64,000 bases of DNA, taken from Roseateles depolymerans. Its GTDB lineage: Bacteria; Pseudomonadota; Gammaproteobacteria; Burkholderiales; Burkholderiaceae_C. Both the position numbers and the translations under genes were made by a program. The notes beneath the pieces are model-generated. The model had not been told where the DNA came from and did not search any database. It worked only from the letters and a program-made list of their open reading frames with translations. The first letter of the stretch is position 1. Each line of letters opens with the position of its first letter. Positions 56,322-64,000 of this stretch are shown one piece after another. The stretch is taken from positions 1,243,858 to 1,307,857 of the forward strand of contig NZ_QUMT01000001.1 in assembly GCF_003387155.1 (NCBI RefSeq), given 5' to 3'.

Positions 56322-56903
56322 ATGGAACACGTTCTGCCCGATCTGCCTTACGACAAGAATGCCCTGGCCCCGCACATCAGCGCCGAGACGCTGGAGTACC
56401 ACCACGGCAAGCATCACAAGGCCTACGTGGACAACCTGAACAACCTGCAAAAGGGCACGGAGTTCGAGTCCAAGACGCTGGAAGAGATCGTCAAGACCTC
56501 CAGCGGCGGCATCTACAACAACGCCGCCCAGATCTGGAACCACACCTTCTTCTGGAACTGCCTGCGCCCGAACGGCGGCGGCGCCCCGACCGGTGCACTG
56601 GCGGACGCCATCAATGCCAAGTGGGGCAGCTACGACGCCTTCAAGGAAGCCTTCCAGAAGAGCGCCGTGGGCAACTTCGGTTCGGGCTGGACCTGGCTGG
56701 TGAAGAAGGCCGACGGTTCGGTGGACATCGTCAACATGGGCGCCGCCGGCACCCCGCTGACGACCGGTGACACGCCGCTGCTGACCATCGACGTGTGGGA
56801 ACACGCCTACTACATCGACTACCGCAATGCGCGTCCGAAGTTCGTCGAGACCTTCCTGAAGAGCCTGGTGAACTGGGAATTCGCGCAGGCCAACTTCGCC
56901 TGA
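56322..56903 (+). CDS. sodB: Iron superoxide dismutase
   Basis: A 193-residue Fe/Mn-type SOD (2 O2- to H2O2 + O2). Metal ligands are His in [16 protein letters not shown] (near 27), His in [14 protein letters not shown] (near 74), and Asp and His in [20 protein letters not shown] (near 157 and 161). [11 protein letters not shown] and the AGTPLT segment favour the iron form. AGAGGAG precedes the ATG. It has its own terminator and stands between xseA and the cbb3 oxidase locus. Confidence 0.96.
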   Translation: MEHVLPDLPYDKNALAPHISAETLEYHHGKHHKAYVDNLNNLQKGTEFESKTLEEIVKTSSGGIYNNAAQIWNHTFFWNCLRPNGGGAPTGALADAINAKWGSYDAFKEAFQKSAVGNFGSGWTWLVKKADGSVDIVNMGAAGTPLTTGDTPLLTIDVWEHAYYIDYRNARPKFVETFLKSLVNWEFAQANFA

Positions 56904-56927
56904 GCGCCCGGGTTTCCCGAGTGATCA

Positions 56928-56953
56928 AACGCCCCGCCCTGCGGGGCGTTTTC
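56928..56953 (+). terminator. Terminator after sodB
   Basis: AACGCCCCGC and GCGGGGCGTT pair around CCT, followed by TTTTCATTT. Confidence 0.93.
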
Positions 56954-56962
56954 ATTTGTGGC

Positions 56963-56976
56963 TTGACGCGGATCAA
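56963..56976 (+). promoter_or_regulatory. FNR/ANR box of the cco locus
   Basis: TTGACGCGGATCAA matches the FNR consensus TTGAT-N4-ATCAA with one difference (C for T). It lies about 120 bases before ccoI and would activate the oxidase genes at low oxygen. A weaker copy, TTGATATTGGCCAA, lies at 57046-57059. Confidence 0.8.
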
Positions 56977-57093
56977 GCAGTTGTTCGGGCCGGTGACCTC
57001 ATGGGTTTGGGGGCAACACGACATTCGAGGATATCCGCCGAATTATTGATATTGGCCAAATCGTGATGCGGGGGTTTCACCCATCATCGCGCC

Positions 57094-59472
57094 ATGCCGC
57101 CCGCCGATGCCGCCGCCGAAGCGGTCCTGCCCCTTGCCATCCCGCCTGCACCGGCGGGCAGGGCAGCCACTGCCCCGGACCAGCCGTCCCTCGGCGGCCT
57201 CCACGGCGAATGGCTGACTGACACCGACGTACGCTCCCGCCTGCGTCTCTCCGGCATGCACTGCGCCGCCTGCGCGGGCCTGATCGAGGCGCTGCTGCTG
57301 CGCCAGCCGGGCGTGCGGGCTGCCCAGGTCAGCCCGTCCACCCAGCGGCTGACGCTGGACTGGTCACCGGCGGACACCTCGCTCGAGCACCTGCGCCGGG
57401 AGCTGCGCCGCGCCGGGTATGACTGCGCCCCGGACCTGCCCACGCCGGCGCGTGAGCTGCGTCGCCGGGAGCACCGGCAGGCCATCTGGCGGCTGTTTGT
57501 CGCCGGCTTTCTGATGATGCAGGTGATGATGCTCGCCTGGCCGGCCTATGTCGCGGCGCCCGGCGAGATGACCCCGGATGTCCAGGCGCTGCTGCGCTGG
57601 GGCCAGTGGGTGCTGACGCTGCCGGTGATGCTCATGGCCGCCGGCCCCTTTTTCCAGGCCGCCTGGACCCAGTTGCGCAGCCGCCGGCTGGGCATGGACG
57701 TGCCGGTGGTCGTGGGGCTCACGGTGGCCTTTGTCGCTGGCACCGGGGCCACGCTGGATCCGACCGGCCCGTTCGGCCATGAGGTCTATTTCGACTCCAT
57801 CACCATGTTCGTCGCCTTCCTCCTGGCGGCGCGTTATCTCGAACTGCGTGCCCGCCATCGCGCGATGGAAGCGCTGGAGGAGGTGGGTCAGGCCCTGCCG
57901 GACCAGGTTGAGCGCCTGCGGGCGGACGGCGGCAGCGACTGGGTGGCTGCCGAAGCCCTGCAACCTGGGGACCAGGTCCGGGTTCCCGCGGGCCAGCGTA
58001 TTCCGGCGGATGCGTTGGTGGTGCACGGGCAGGGCGCGGTCGACGAATCCCTGCTCAGCGGTGAGTCGCGTCCGGTGAGCAAGTCGGTAGGCGATGAAGC
58101 GCTGGCCGGCAGCATCAATCTGCATGGCGTGCTGGTGCTGTCGGTGCGACGGGTCGGCGCGGCCACGCGGCTGTCCGGGCTGCAGCGGCTGATGGAGCAG
58201 GCCTTCCAGGAACGGCCGACCCTGCTCAAGGCCTCCGACCGCATGGCCGGCGTGTTCCTCGCCGGCGTGCTGACGCTGGCGCTGGGGGCGGCGCTGGCCT
58301 GGCAGTTCATCGATCCGTCGCGGGCGGTGGCCGTAGCGGTGTCGGTGCTGATCGTCACCTGCCCGTGTGCACTGTCGCTGGCAGCACCGGCGGCATGGGT
58401 GGCTGCGGCGGGCCGGTTGGCGCGGCAGGGGCTGCTGCTGTCGCGGCTCGAATCGATTGAATCGCTGGCGCGCATCACCCATGTGGTGATCGACAAGACG
58501 GGCACGCTCACCGACACCCGTCTCGCGCTGGCCGCCCAGTGGCCTGCCACGCTGACGCGGGAGGAGGGCGACAAGGCGTTTGCGCTGGCGGCGGCGTCGC
58601 ACCATCCGCTGTCGCGGGCGCTGTTGCTGGCGTTGCAGGGACTGAGGGAGAAGGCTCAAACGCCTGGTGCGTTAGAGCGGGCGTCCGCCGCGCCCGCTGG
58701 AGCGGACATCACCACCGAGCACATCGGCCGCGGACTCGAGACCACCGATGCCAACGGCGACGTCTGGCGCCTGGGCTCGGCCCGCTGGGCCAGCGAGTCG
58801 CCAGTGGCGCTATCCGACGCCCAACTGGTGCTGGCCTGCAACGGCGTGCCGCGCGCCGCATGGCGTTTCGACGAGCAATTGCGCGAGGACGCCGGCGCGG
58901 CCGTCGCCGCCTGCCAGGCGCTGGGACTGCCCGTCACGCTGCTCTCCGGCGATCAGCCTGCCCGCGTGGCGCTGGCCGCCGAACGCGCCGGCATCCGCGA
59001 CTGGCAGGGGGGCGCCAGCCCCGAGGACAAGCTCGCCCACGTGGCCCGCCTGCAGCAGCAGGGCGAACAGGTGCTGATGCTGGGCGACGGCATCAACGAT
59101 GCGCCGGTGCTGGCCCGCGCCCAGGCTTCCATCGCCATGGGGCAGGGCGCCGATCTGGCCAAGGTGCGGGCGGATGCGCTGCTGGTCCAGCCCCGTCTGA
59201 GCGCCGTGCCCCAGGCCCTAGCCCTGTCACGCCGCACGGTGAAGGTCGTGCGGCAGAACCTCGCCTGGGCGCTGGTCTACAACACCGCCTGCGTGCCCAT
59301 GGCCCTGGCCGGCTGGCTGCCGCCGTGGGCGGCCGGTCTGGGTATGGCCCTGAGTTCCTGCGCGGTCATTGCCAATGCCGCCCGGCTGGGCCGCGGTGCC
59401 TCGGCACCTGCCGCCCCGGCCGCACCGGCCGCTGATGCCGCTGATGCCGCTGATGCTGTTGTGCAAGGCTGA
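57094..59472 (+). CDS. ccoI: Copper-type P1B ATPase for cbb3 oxidase assembly
   Basis: A 792-residue heavy-metal ATPase. An N-terminal metal-binding domain has GMHCAACAGL (Cys57, Cys60); eight membrane helices follow; the translocation motif CPCAL is near 423 and the phosphorylation site DKTGTLT near 467; GDGINDAPVLA is near 664. Placed before ccoS and ccoNOQP, it is CcoI/FixI, which supplies copper for CcoN. The N-terminal ~45 residues and the Ala/Pro-rich tail are extensions. It is the first gene downstream of the FNR box. Confidence 0.92.
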   Translation: MPPADAAAEAVLPLAIPPAPAGRAATAPDQPSLGGLHGEWLTDTDVRSRLRLSGMHCAACAGLIEALLLRQPGVRAAQVSPSTQRLTLDWSPADTSLEHLRRELRRAGYDCAPDLPTPARELRRREHRQAIWRLFVAGFLMMQVMMLAWPAYVAAPGEMTPDVQALLRWGQWVLTLPVMLMAAGPFFQAAWTQLRSRRLGMDVPVVVGLTVAFVAGTGATLDPTGPFGHEVYFDSITMFVAFLLAARYLELRARHRAMEALEEVGQALPDQVERLRADGGSDWVAAEALQPGDQVRVPAGQRIPADALVVHGQGAVDESLLSGESRPVSKSVGDEALAGSINLHGVLVLSVRRVGAATRLSGLQRLMEQAFQERPTLLKASDRMAGVFLAGVLTLALGAALAWQFIDPSRAVAVAVSVLIVTCPCALSLAAPAAWVAAAGRLARQGLLLSRLESIESLARITHVVIDKTGTLTDTRLALAAQWPATLTREEGDKAFALAAASHHPLSRALLLALQGLREKAQTPGALERASAAPAGADITTEHIGRGLETTDANGDVWRLGSARWASESPVALSDAQLVLACNGVPRAAWRFDEQLREDAGAAVAACQALGLPVTLLSGDQPARVALAAERAGIRDWQGGASPEDKLAHVARLQQQGEQVLMLGDGINDAPVLARAQASIAMGQGADLAKVRADALLVQPRLSAVPQALALSRRTVKVVRQNLAWALVYNTACVPMALAGWLPPWAAGLGMALSSCAVIANAARLGRGASAPAAPAAPAADAADAADAVVQG

Positions 59473-59477
59473 ACACC

Positions 59478-59624
59478 GTGGACATTCTTTTCCTGCTCAT
59501 CCCGCTGTCCGTGGTGCTGGTGCTGCTGATCCTGGGTGTTTTCGGGTGGGCTTTATACAACGGTCAGTGGGAATCCGAGGCCCTGGATCGCGAAGGACAA
59601 CGAATCCTCGAGGACGAGTCCTAA
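59478..59624 (+). CDS. ccoS: cbb3 oxidase maturation protein CcoS
   Basis: A 48-residue single-helix protein started at GTG 59478. The helix is at about 4-27 (FLLIPLSVVLVLLILGVFGW), then ALYNGQWESEALDREGQRIL, the family's W...G..[ED]..E pattern. CcoS is needed to insert haem and copper into CcoN. It begins 5 bases after ccoI and lies just before ccoN. Confidence 0.93.
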   Translation: MDILFLLIPLSVVLVLLILGVFGWALYNGQWESEALDREGQRILEDES

Positions 59625-59705
59625 GGTTGATTCCCATCAAAGCACTCCCCAGGCCGCTGCCAAAGAATGACCGGGAAATCCAAATACATGGGTCAAGGAG
59701 CGTCA

Positions 59706-61175
59706 ATGAGTGGGGTAATCAGCAAGGAAGGGATGGCACCTCCCAGCTATGACGATGGCGTGGTCCGCGCCTTCGCTCTGGCTTCGGTGCTGTGGGGAGT
59801 GGTCGGCATGCTGGTGGGGGTGGTCATTGCCGCCCAACTGGCCTGGCCGGAGCTGAATTTCGGCATCCCCTGGTTGAGCTATGGCCGCCTGCGGCCGCTG
59901 CACACCAACGCAGTCATCTTTGCCTTTGGCGGTTGTGCCCTGATGGCCACAGCCTTTCACGTGGTCCAGCGCACCTGCCACACCCGGCTGTTTGCGCCCA
60001 AGCTGGCCTGGTTCACCTTCTGGGGCTGGCAGGCCGTCATCGTGCTCGCGGCCGTCACGCTGCCCCTGGGCATCACCAGCGGCAAGGAATACGCCGAACT
60101 CGAATGGCCGGTCGACATCCTGATCACCCTGGTGTGGGTCAGCTACGCCATCGTGTTCTTCGGCAGCGTCGGCATCCGCAAGGTGCGCCACATCTACGTG
60201 GCCAACTGGTTCTTCGGCGCCTTCATCATTGCCGTGGCCTTGCTGCACCTGGTCAACAGCGCGGAGATCCCGGTCAGCCTCACCAAGAGCTACTCGGCCT
60301 ACGCGGGCGTGCAGGACGCGATGGTGCAGTGGTGGTACGGCCATAACGCGGTCGGCTTCTTCCTGACCGCCGGCTTCCTGGGCATGATGTACTACTACAT
60401 CCCCAAGCAGGCCAACCGCCCGGTCTATAGCTACCGCCTGTCCATCGTCCACTTCTGGGCGCTGATCTTCACCTACATGTGGGCGGGCCCCCACCATCTG
60501 CACTACACCGCGCTGCCGGACTGGGCGCAGAGCGTGGGCATGCTGTTCTCGCTGGTGCTGCTGGCGCCGAGCTGGGGCGGCATGATCAACGGCGTCATGA
60601 CCCTGAGTGGCGCCTGGCACAAGCTGCGGGACGACCCCATCCTGAAGTTCCTCATCGTGGCGCTGTCCTTCTACGGCATGTCCACCTTCGAGGGTCCGAT
60701 GATGTCCATCAAGACGGTCAATGCCCTGTCGCATTACACCGACTGGACCATCGGCCACGTGCACAGCGGTGCGCTGGGCTGGGTGGGCCTGATCTCGATG
60801 GGCGCGCTGTATCACCTGATCCCGCGCATGTGGGGCCGCACCGCGATGTACTCCACCCGTGCGATTGAGCTGCACTTCTGGATTGCCACCGTCGGCATCG
60901 TGCTCTACATCGCCGCGATGTGGATCGCCGGGGTGATGCAGGGCCTGATGTGGCGTGCGGTGAACCCGGACGGCACGCTGGTCTACACCTTCGTCGAAAG
61001 CGTCAAGGCCACCTATCCGTTCTACGTGGTGCGTCTGCTGGGCGGTCTGCTGTATTTGAGCGGCATGTGCCTGATGGCCTGGAACGTGGTGATGACGGTG
61101 CGCGTGGGCTCGGCCCGTCCGCAGCCCATCCCGTCGCAGAACAACCTGCCGACGGGGGCCATGGCCGCCGCCTGA
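59706..61175 (+). CDS. ccoN: cbb3 cytochrome c oxidase catalytic subunit
   Basis: 489 residues from ATG 59706 (AAGGAG 6 bases before; 59667 is an open alternative). Twelve membrane helices. Haem and copper ligands are seen in [59 protein letters not shown] and [16 protein letters not shown]. It reduces oxygen with high affinity and pumps protons. First structural gene of ccoNOQP. Confidence 0.98.
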   Translation: MSGVISKEGMAPPSYDDGVVRAFALASVLWGVVGMLVGVVIAAQLAWPELNFGIPWLSYGRLRPLHTNAVIFAFGGCALMATAFHVVQRTCHTRLFAPKLAWFTFWGWQAVIVLAAVTLPLGITSGKEYAELEWPVDILITLVWVSYAIVFFGSVGIRKVRHIYVANWFFGAFIIAVALLHLVNSAEIPVSLTKSYSAYAGVQDAMVQWWYGHNAVGFFLTAGFLGMMYYYIPKQANRPVYSYRLSIVHFWALIFTYMWAGPHHLHYTALPDWAQSVGMLFSLVLLAPSWGGMINGVMTLSGAWHKLRDDPILKFLIVALSFYGMSTFEGPMMSIKTVNALSHYTDWTIGHVHSGALGWVGLISMGALYHLIPRMWGRTAMYSTRAIELHFWIATVGIVLYIAAMWIAGVMQGLMWRAVNPDGTLVYTFVESVKATYPFYVVRLLGGLLYLSGMCLMAWNVVMTVRVGSARPQPIPSQNNLPTGAMAAA

Positions 61176-61203
61176 TCCCAAGCCGCACAACAAGGAGAAA
61201 GAC

Positions 61204-61830
61204 ATGGCACAAGCCCATGCAACACCGGTGGGTCACGAACGCATCGAGACCAGCAACTTCCTGATGATCGTGCTGGTGCTGCTGACCGTGGTGGTCGGCG
61301 GCATCATCGAGATCGTCCCGCTCTTCTTCCAGCGCTCCACCACGCAGCCGCTGGAGAACCTCAAGCCCTACACCGCGCTGCAGCTGGCCGGTCGGGACGT
61401 CTACATCCGCGAGGGCTGCTACAACTGCCACTCGCAGATGATCCGTCCGCTGCGGGCAGAGACGCTGCGCTACGGCCACTATTCGGTGGCCGGTGAATCG
61501 GTCTATGACCACCCCTTCCAATGGGGCAGCAAGCGCACCGGTCCGGACCTGGCCCGCGTCGGCGGCAAGTACAGCGATGAATGGCACCGCCTGCACCTGA
61601 ACAACCCGCGTGACCTGGTGCCTGAGTCCAACATGCCGGCCTACCCGTGGCTGGCCACCGGTCAGGTCGACCCGGACGGCATGGCCCCGCGCATGCGGGC
61701 CCTGCGCACCGTCGGCGTGCCCTACACCGACGCGGAAATTGCCGCGGCGGCGGACGAGGTCAAGGGCAAGACCGAAATGGAAGCGGTCATCGCCTACCTG
61801 CAGGTGCTGGGCACCGCGATGAAGCGCTGA
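61204..61830 (+). CDS. ccoO: cbb3 oxidase mono-haem subunit
   Basis: 208 residues; one N-terminal membrane anchor (about 20-42, [20 protein letters not shown]), then GREVYIREGC-like segment and the haem motif CYNCH near 72, and axial Met in [10 protein letters not shown] near 142. It passes electrons from CcoP to CcoN. AAGGAG precedes the ATG. Confidence 0.98.
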   Translation: MAQAHATPVGHERIETSNFLMIVLVLLTVVVGGIIEIVPLFFQRSTTQPLENLKPYTALQLAGRDVYIREGCYNCHSQMIRPLRAETLRYGHYSVAGESVYDHPFQWGSKRTGPDLARVGGKYSDEWHRLHLNNPRDLVPESNMPAYPWLATGQVDPDGMAPRMRALRTVGVPYTDAEIAAAADEVKGKTEMEAVIAYLQVLGTAMKR

Positions 61831-61840
61831 GGAGATCGCC

Positions 61841-62017
61841 ATGGACATGTTTGATCTCAACCTCATCCGCGCAGCGGTGACGCTGCTGTCCTTCGTGATG
61901 TTCCTGGCCATCGTGGCCTGGGCATACGCCAAGCGCAACAAACAAGAACTGCAGGCACTGGCCCAACTGCCCTTCCTGGGCGACGAGCCGATGCCGGAGG
62001 GAGTCCGCCATGAGTGA
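61841..62017 (+). CDS. ccoQ: cbb3 oxidase small subunit CcoQ
   Basis: A 58-residue protein with one helix (about 9-30, IRAAVTLLSFVMFLAIVAWA) and a basic/acidic tail (YAKRNKQELQALAQLPFLGD). GAGGAG precedes ATG 61841. It overlaps the ccoP start by 8 bases. It stabilises the oxidase complex. Confidence 0.93.
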   Translation: MDMFDLNLIRAAVTLLSFVMFLAIVAWAYAKRNKQELQALAQLPFLGDEPMPEGVRHE

Positions 62018-62999
62018 TTTCTTTTCGAGCGGCTGGTCCGTCTTCATCATGGCCGGCACGATCGGCGGGCTGGTGTTCTGCGTCGCCCTCTTGATCATCG
62101 CCAGCCGGCGCCGTGTCATGGCCAAGGACGACACCACCGGCCACGTCTGGGACGAAGACATCCGTGAAATGAACAACCCGCTGCCGCGCTGGTGGATGGG
62201 GCTGTTCGTGCTGACCATCGTCATCGCTGGCATTTACCTGGCGCTGTATCCGGGCCTGGGCAGCTATGGCGGCACGCTGGGCTGGACGAGCGAGCGCCAG
62301 TACCAGGACGAGCAGGCCAAGGCGCAGACGGCGATGCATCAGGTCTATGCGCGCTTTGAAAGCATGCCGGTCGAGGCGCTGGCGCGTGACCCGCAGGCCC
62401 AGGGCATCGGCGAGCGGCTGTTTGCCAACAACTGCGCGCAGTGCCACGGCGCGGATGCCAAGGGCTCCAAGGGCTTCCCCAACCTGACCGACAACGACTG
62501 GCTGTATGGCGGGCAACCCGACACCATCATCCAGACCATCACCCAGGGCCGCCAGGGCATGATGCCCCCGATGGCCGCGGCAGTCGGCAGCCCGGAGGAT
62601 GTGCGCAACCTGGCCAACTATGTGCTGAGCCTCTCCGGCAGTCCGCACAACTCGATTGCCGCGGCGCTGGGCAAGCCCAAGTTCGCGGCCTGCGCGGCCT
62701 GTCACGGTGCGGACGGCAAGGGCAACCAGGCCCTGGGGGCGCCGAACCTGACCGACAAGATCTGGCTGCACGGCTGGGGTGAGAACGCCATCGTCGCCAT
62801 GGTCAACAACGGCAAGACGAACGTGATGCCGGAGCATGCCTCGCGGCTGAACGCGGACCAGATCCGCGTACTGGCGGCGTATGTCTGGGGCAAGTCGCAC
62901 ACCGGGGCGATCTCGGCGGATGCGTCGGGCAGCAGCGGCAGCGTGATCAACGCCACCGCCACCGCCACCTCCACGGTCTCGGCCGCGCTCAAGCCGTGA
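62010..62999 (+). CDS. ccoP: cbb3 oxidase di-haem subunit
   Basis: 329 residues with two N-terminal membrane helices (about 8-30 and 60-83), then two cytochrome c domains with CAQCHGADAKG near 141 and CAACHGADGKG near 228. It is the entry point for electrons from soluble cytochrome c. The last ~35 residues are Ser/Thr/Ala-rich. GGAGGGAG lies before the start, inside ccoQ. Confidence 0.97.
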   Translation: MSDFFSSGWSVFIMAGTIGGLVFCVALLIIASRRRVMAKDDTTGHVWDEDIREMNNPLPRWWMGLFVLTIVIAGIYLALYPGLGSYGGTLGWTSERQYQDEQAKAQTAMHQVYARFESMPVEALARDPQAQGIGERLFANNCAQCHGADAKGSKGFPNLTDNDWLYGGQPDTIIQTITQGRQGMMPPMAAAVGSPEDVRNLANYVLSLSGSPHNSIAAALGKPKFAACAACHGADGKGNQALGAPNLTDKIWLHGWGENAIVAMVNNGKTNVMPEHASRLNADQIRVLAAYVWGKSHTGAISADASGSSGSVINATATATSTVSAALKP

Positions 63000-63005
63000 C
63001 CCAGC

Positions 63006-63086
63006 CTGCGCGACCTCCGGCCTGGCGCGCCCACGGGCGTGCATCCGCACTCCGCGCCCACGGGCGTGGGGCCGGTCGTCGCGCAG
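63006..63086. repeat. Inverted and direct repeats between ccoP and ccoG
   Basis: CTGCGCGACCTCCGGCC (63006-63022) and GGCCGGTCGTCGCGCAG (63070-63086) are complementary at 15 of 17 positions and could form a long hairpin. Inside it, CGCGCCCACGGGCGTG occurs twice exactly (63026-63041 and 63053-63068). No T-run follows. Such a structure could shield ccoNOQP mRNA ends or be a REP-like element. Confidence 0.7.
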
Positions 63087-63134
63087 CAGCTGTGAAGCCG
63101 CCCCCCAGCAGTCAGACGTAACGCGATCCTCCCC

Positions 63135-64000
63135 ATGAACAAACCGCTTGCGGAACCTGAGCTCCAGACCGTGTCGCTGTATGCGGCGCAGCCCAAGATC
63201 TATCCACGGGCCGTGCACGGCTGGTTTGCCGTCTGGCGCTGGGCGCTGGTGTTTCTCACCCAGGCGGTGTTCTACGGGATGCCGTGGTGGAACTGGAACG
63301 GCCGCCAGGCCGTGCTCTTCGACCTTGAAGCCCGGCGCTTCTTCATCTTCGACCTGGTGCTGTATCCGCAGGACCTGGTCTATCTGACCGCACTGCTGCT
63401 GATCTCGGCCTACGCGCTGTTCCTGTTCACGGCAGTGGCGGGGCGCCTGTGGTGCGGCTATGCCTGCCCGCAGACGGTCTACACCGAGATCTTCCTCTGG
63501 ATCGAGCGCCACACCGAAGGCGACCGGGCCGCGCGCATCCGCCTGGACCGGTCCGACCTGAGTGTCGAGAAGGTGCTGCGCAAGTCCGCCAAGCATGGCG
63601 GCTGGCTGGCGGTGTCCCTGTGGACGGGGTTCACCTTCGTTGGCTATTTCACCCCCATCCGCACACTGGGCGATGCCACCCTGCATGGCCTGCTGGGCGG
63701 CTGGCAGACCTTCTGGATCCTGTTCTATTCGCTGGCCACCTACGGCAATGCGGGCTTCCTGCGCGAGCAGGTCTGCAAGTACATGTGCCCCTATGCGCGC
63801 TTTCAAAGCGCGATGTTCGACAAGGACACCCTGGTCATCAGCTATGACCCGGCCCGCGGCGAACCGCGCGGCCCGCGTTCCAAGAAGCTGGGTGTGGCGG
63901 ACCTGTCGTCGGCCAATGTCGGCAGTTGCGTCGATTGCAAGCAATGTGTGCAGGTCTGCCCCACCGGCATCGACATCCGCAATGGCCTGCAATATGAGTG
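63135..64000 (+). CDS. ccoG: cbb3 oxidase assembly protein CcoG, partial
   Basis: The gene runs off the right edge; about 288 residues are visible. Several membrane helices (first at about 33-50), then WCGYACPQTVYTEIFLWIER near 107, CKYMCPYARFQSAMFDKDTL near 215, and the start of a ferredoxin-like cluster, CVDCKQCVQVCP, near 266-277. CcoG (RdxA/FixG) is thought to reduce copper(II) during CcoN assembly. It follows ccoP after a repeat-rich gap. Confidence 0.95.
   Translation, partial: MNKPLAEPELQTVSLYAAQPKIYPRAVHGWFAVWRWALVFLTQAVFYGMPWWNWNGRQAVLFDLEARRFFIFDLVLYPQDLVYLTALLLISAYALFLFTAVAGRLWCGYACPQTVYTEIFLWIERHTEGDRAARIRLDRSDLSVEKVLRKSAKHGGWLAVSLWTGFTFVGYFTPIRTLGDATLHGLLGGWQTFWILFYSLATYGNAGFLREQVCKYMCPYARFQSAMFDKDTLVISYDPARGEPRGPRSKKLGVADLSSANVGSCVDCKQCVQVCPTGIDIRNGLQYE

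Overview
The window looks like a chromosomal segment of a high-GC betaproteobacterium of the order Burkholderiales, probably near Roseateles/Mitsuaria/Leptothrix. That placement is inferred from the gene families and their order (malonate decarboxylase operon, kdsB-Trm112-lpxK-exbD-exbB, ccoISNOQPG, tonB-exbB-exbD-exbD); no rRNA is present to confirm it. Coding density is high. No insertion sequence, integrase, phage module or CRISPR array was recognised.

Region 1 (1-8.2 kb) is the accessory part. It holds a cut-off DUF4279 gene, two small genes that each need a frameshift to read through, a divergent AraC regulator/DUF4336 pair, several orphan genes, and a tRNA-like gene whose encoded CCA end lies 3 bases before the ATG of a 780-codon gene of unknown function. 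The tRNA has anticodon TCG but lacks usual arginine identity bases. This tRNA/protein pair is the best candidate for an undescribed system.

Region 2 (8.2-18.3 kb) is a malonate catabolism locus: a LysR regulator (mdcR), a TRAP transporter (PQM) and mdcA-C-D-E-G-B-H, tightly packed with overlapping stops and starts. It should import malonate and decarboxylate it to acetate on a dedicated acyl carrier protein.

Region 3 (18.3-33.5 kb) holds scattered metabolic and envelope genes: a lipoprotein phosphodiesterase, a large lipoprotein with two discoidin-like domains and a di-haem oxidoreductase domain, an M61 peptidase, a D-lactate dehydrogenase, an FMN riboswitch in front of a lone lumazine synthase, a second LysR regulator facing a SnoaL-like gene, a DUF72 gene, tadA, and an LD-carboxypeptidase with a histidine-rich tail.

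Region 4 (33.7-49.3 kb) concerns uptake: a four-gene peptide-type ABC importer, a TonB-dependent receptor followed by a 2-oxoglutarate/Fe(II) oxygenase, and the tonB-exbB-exbD1-exbD2 operon with a secreted repeat protein. Together these energise and carry out transport across both membranes.

Region 5 (49.3-56.9 kb) is mostly housekeeping: an acyl-CoA type SDR gene behind a perfect 16-bp palindrome, adk, the overlapping cluster exbB-exbD-lpxK-Trm112-kdsB (lipid A/Kdo synthesis), xseA and sodB.

Region 6 (56.9-64 kb) is the cbb3 oxidase locus ccoI-S-N-O-Q-P-G, preceded by a near-consensus FNR box, as expected for an oxidase made at low oxygen. ccoG runs off the right edge.
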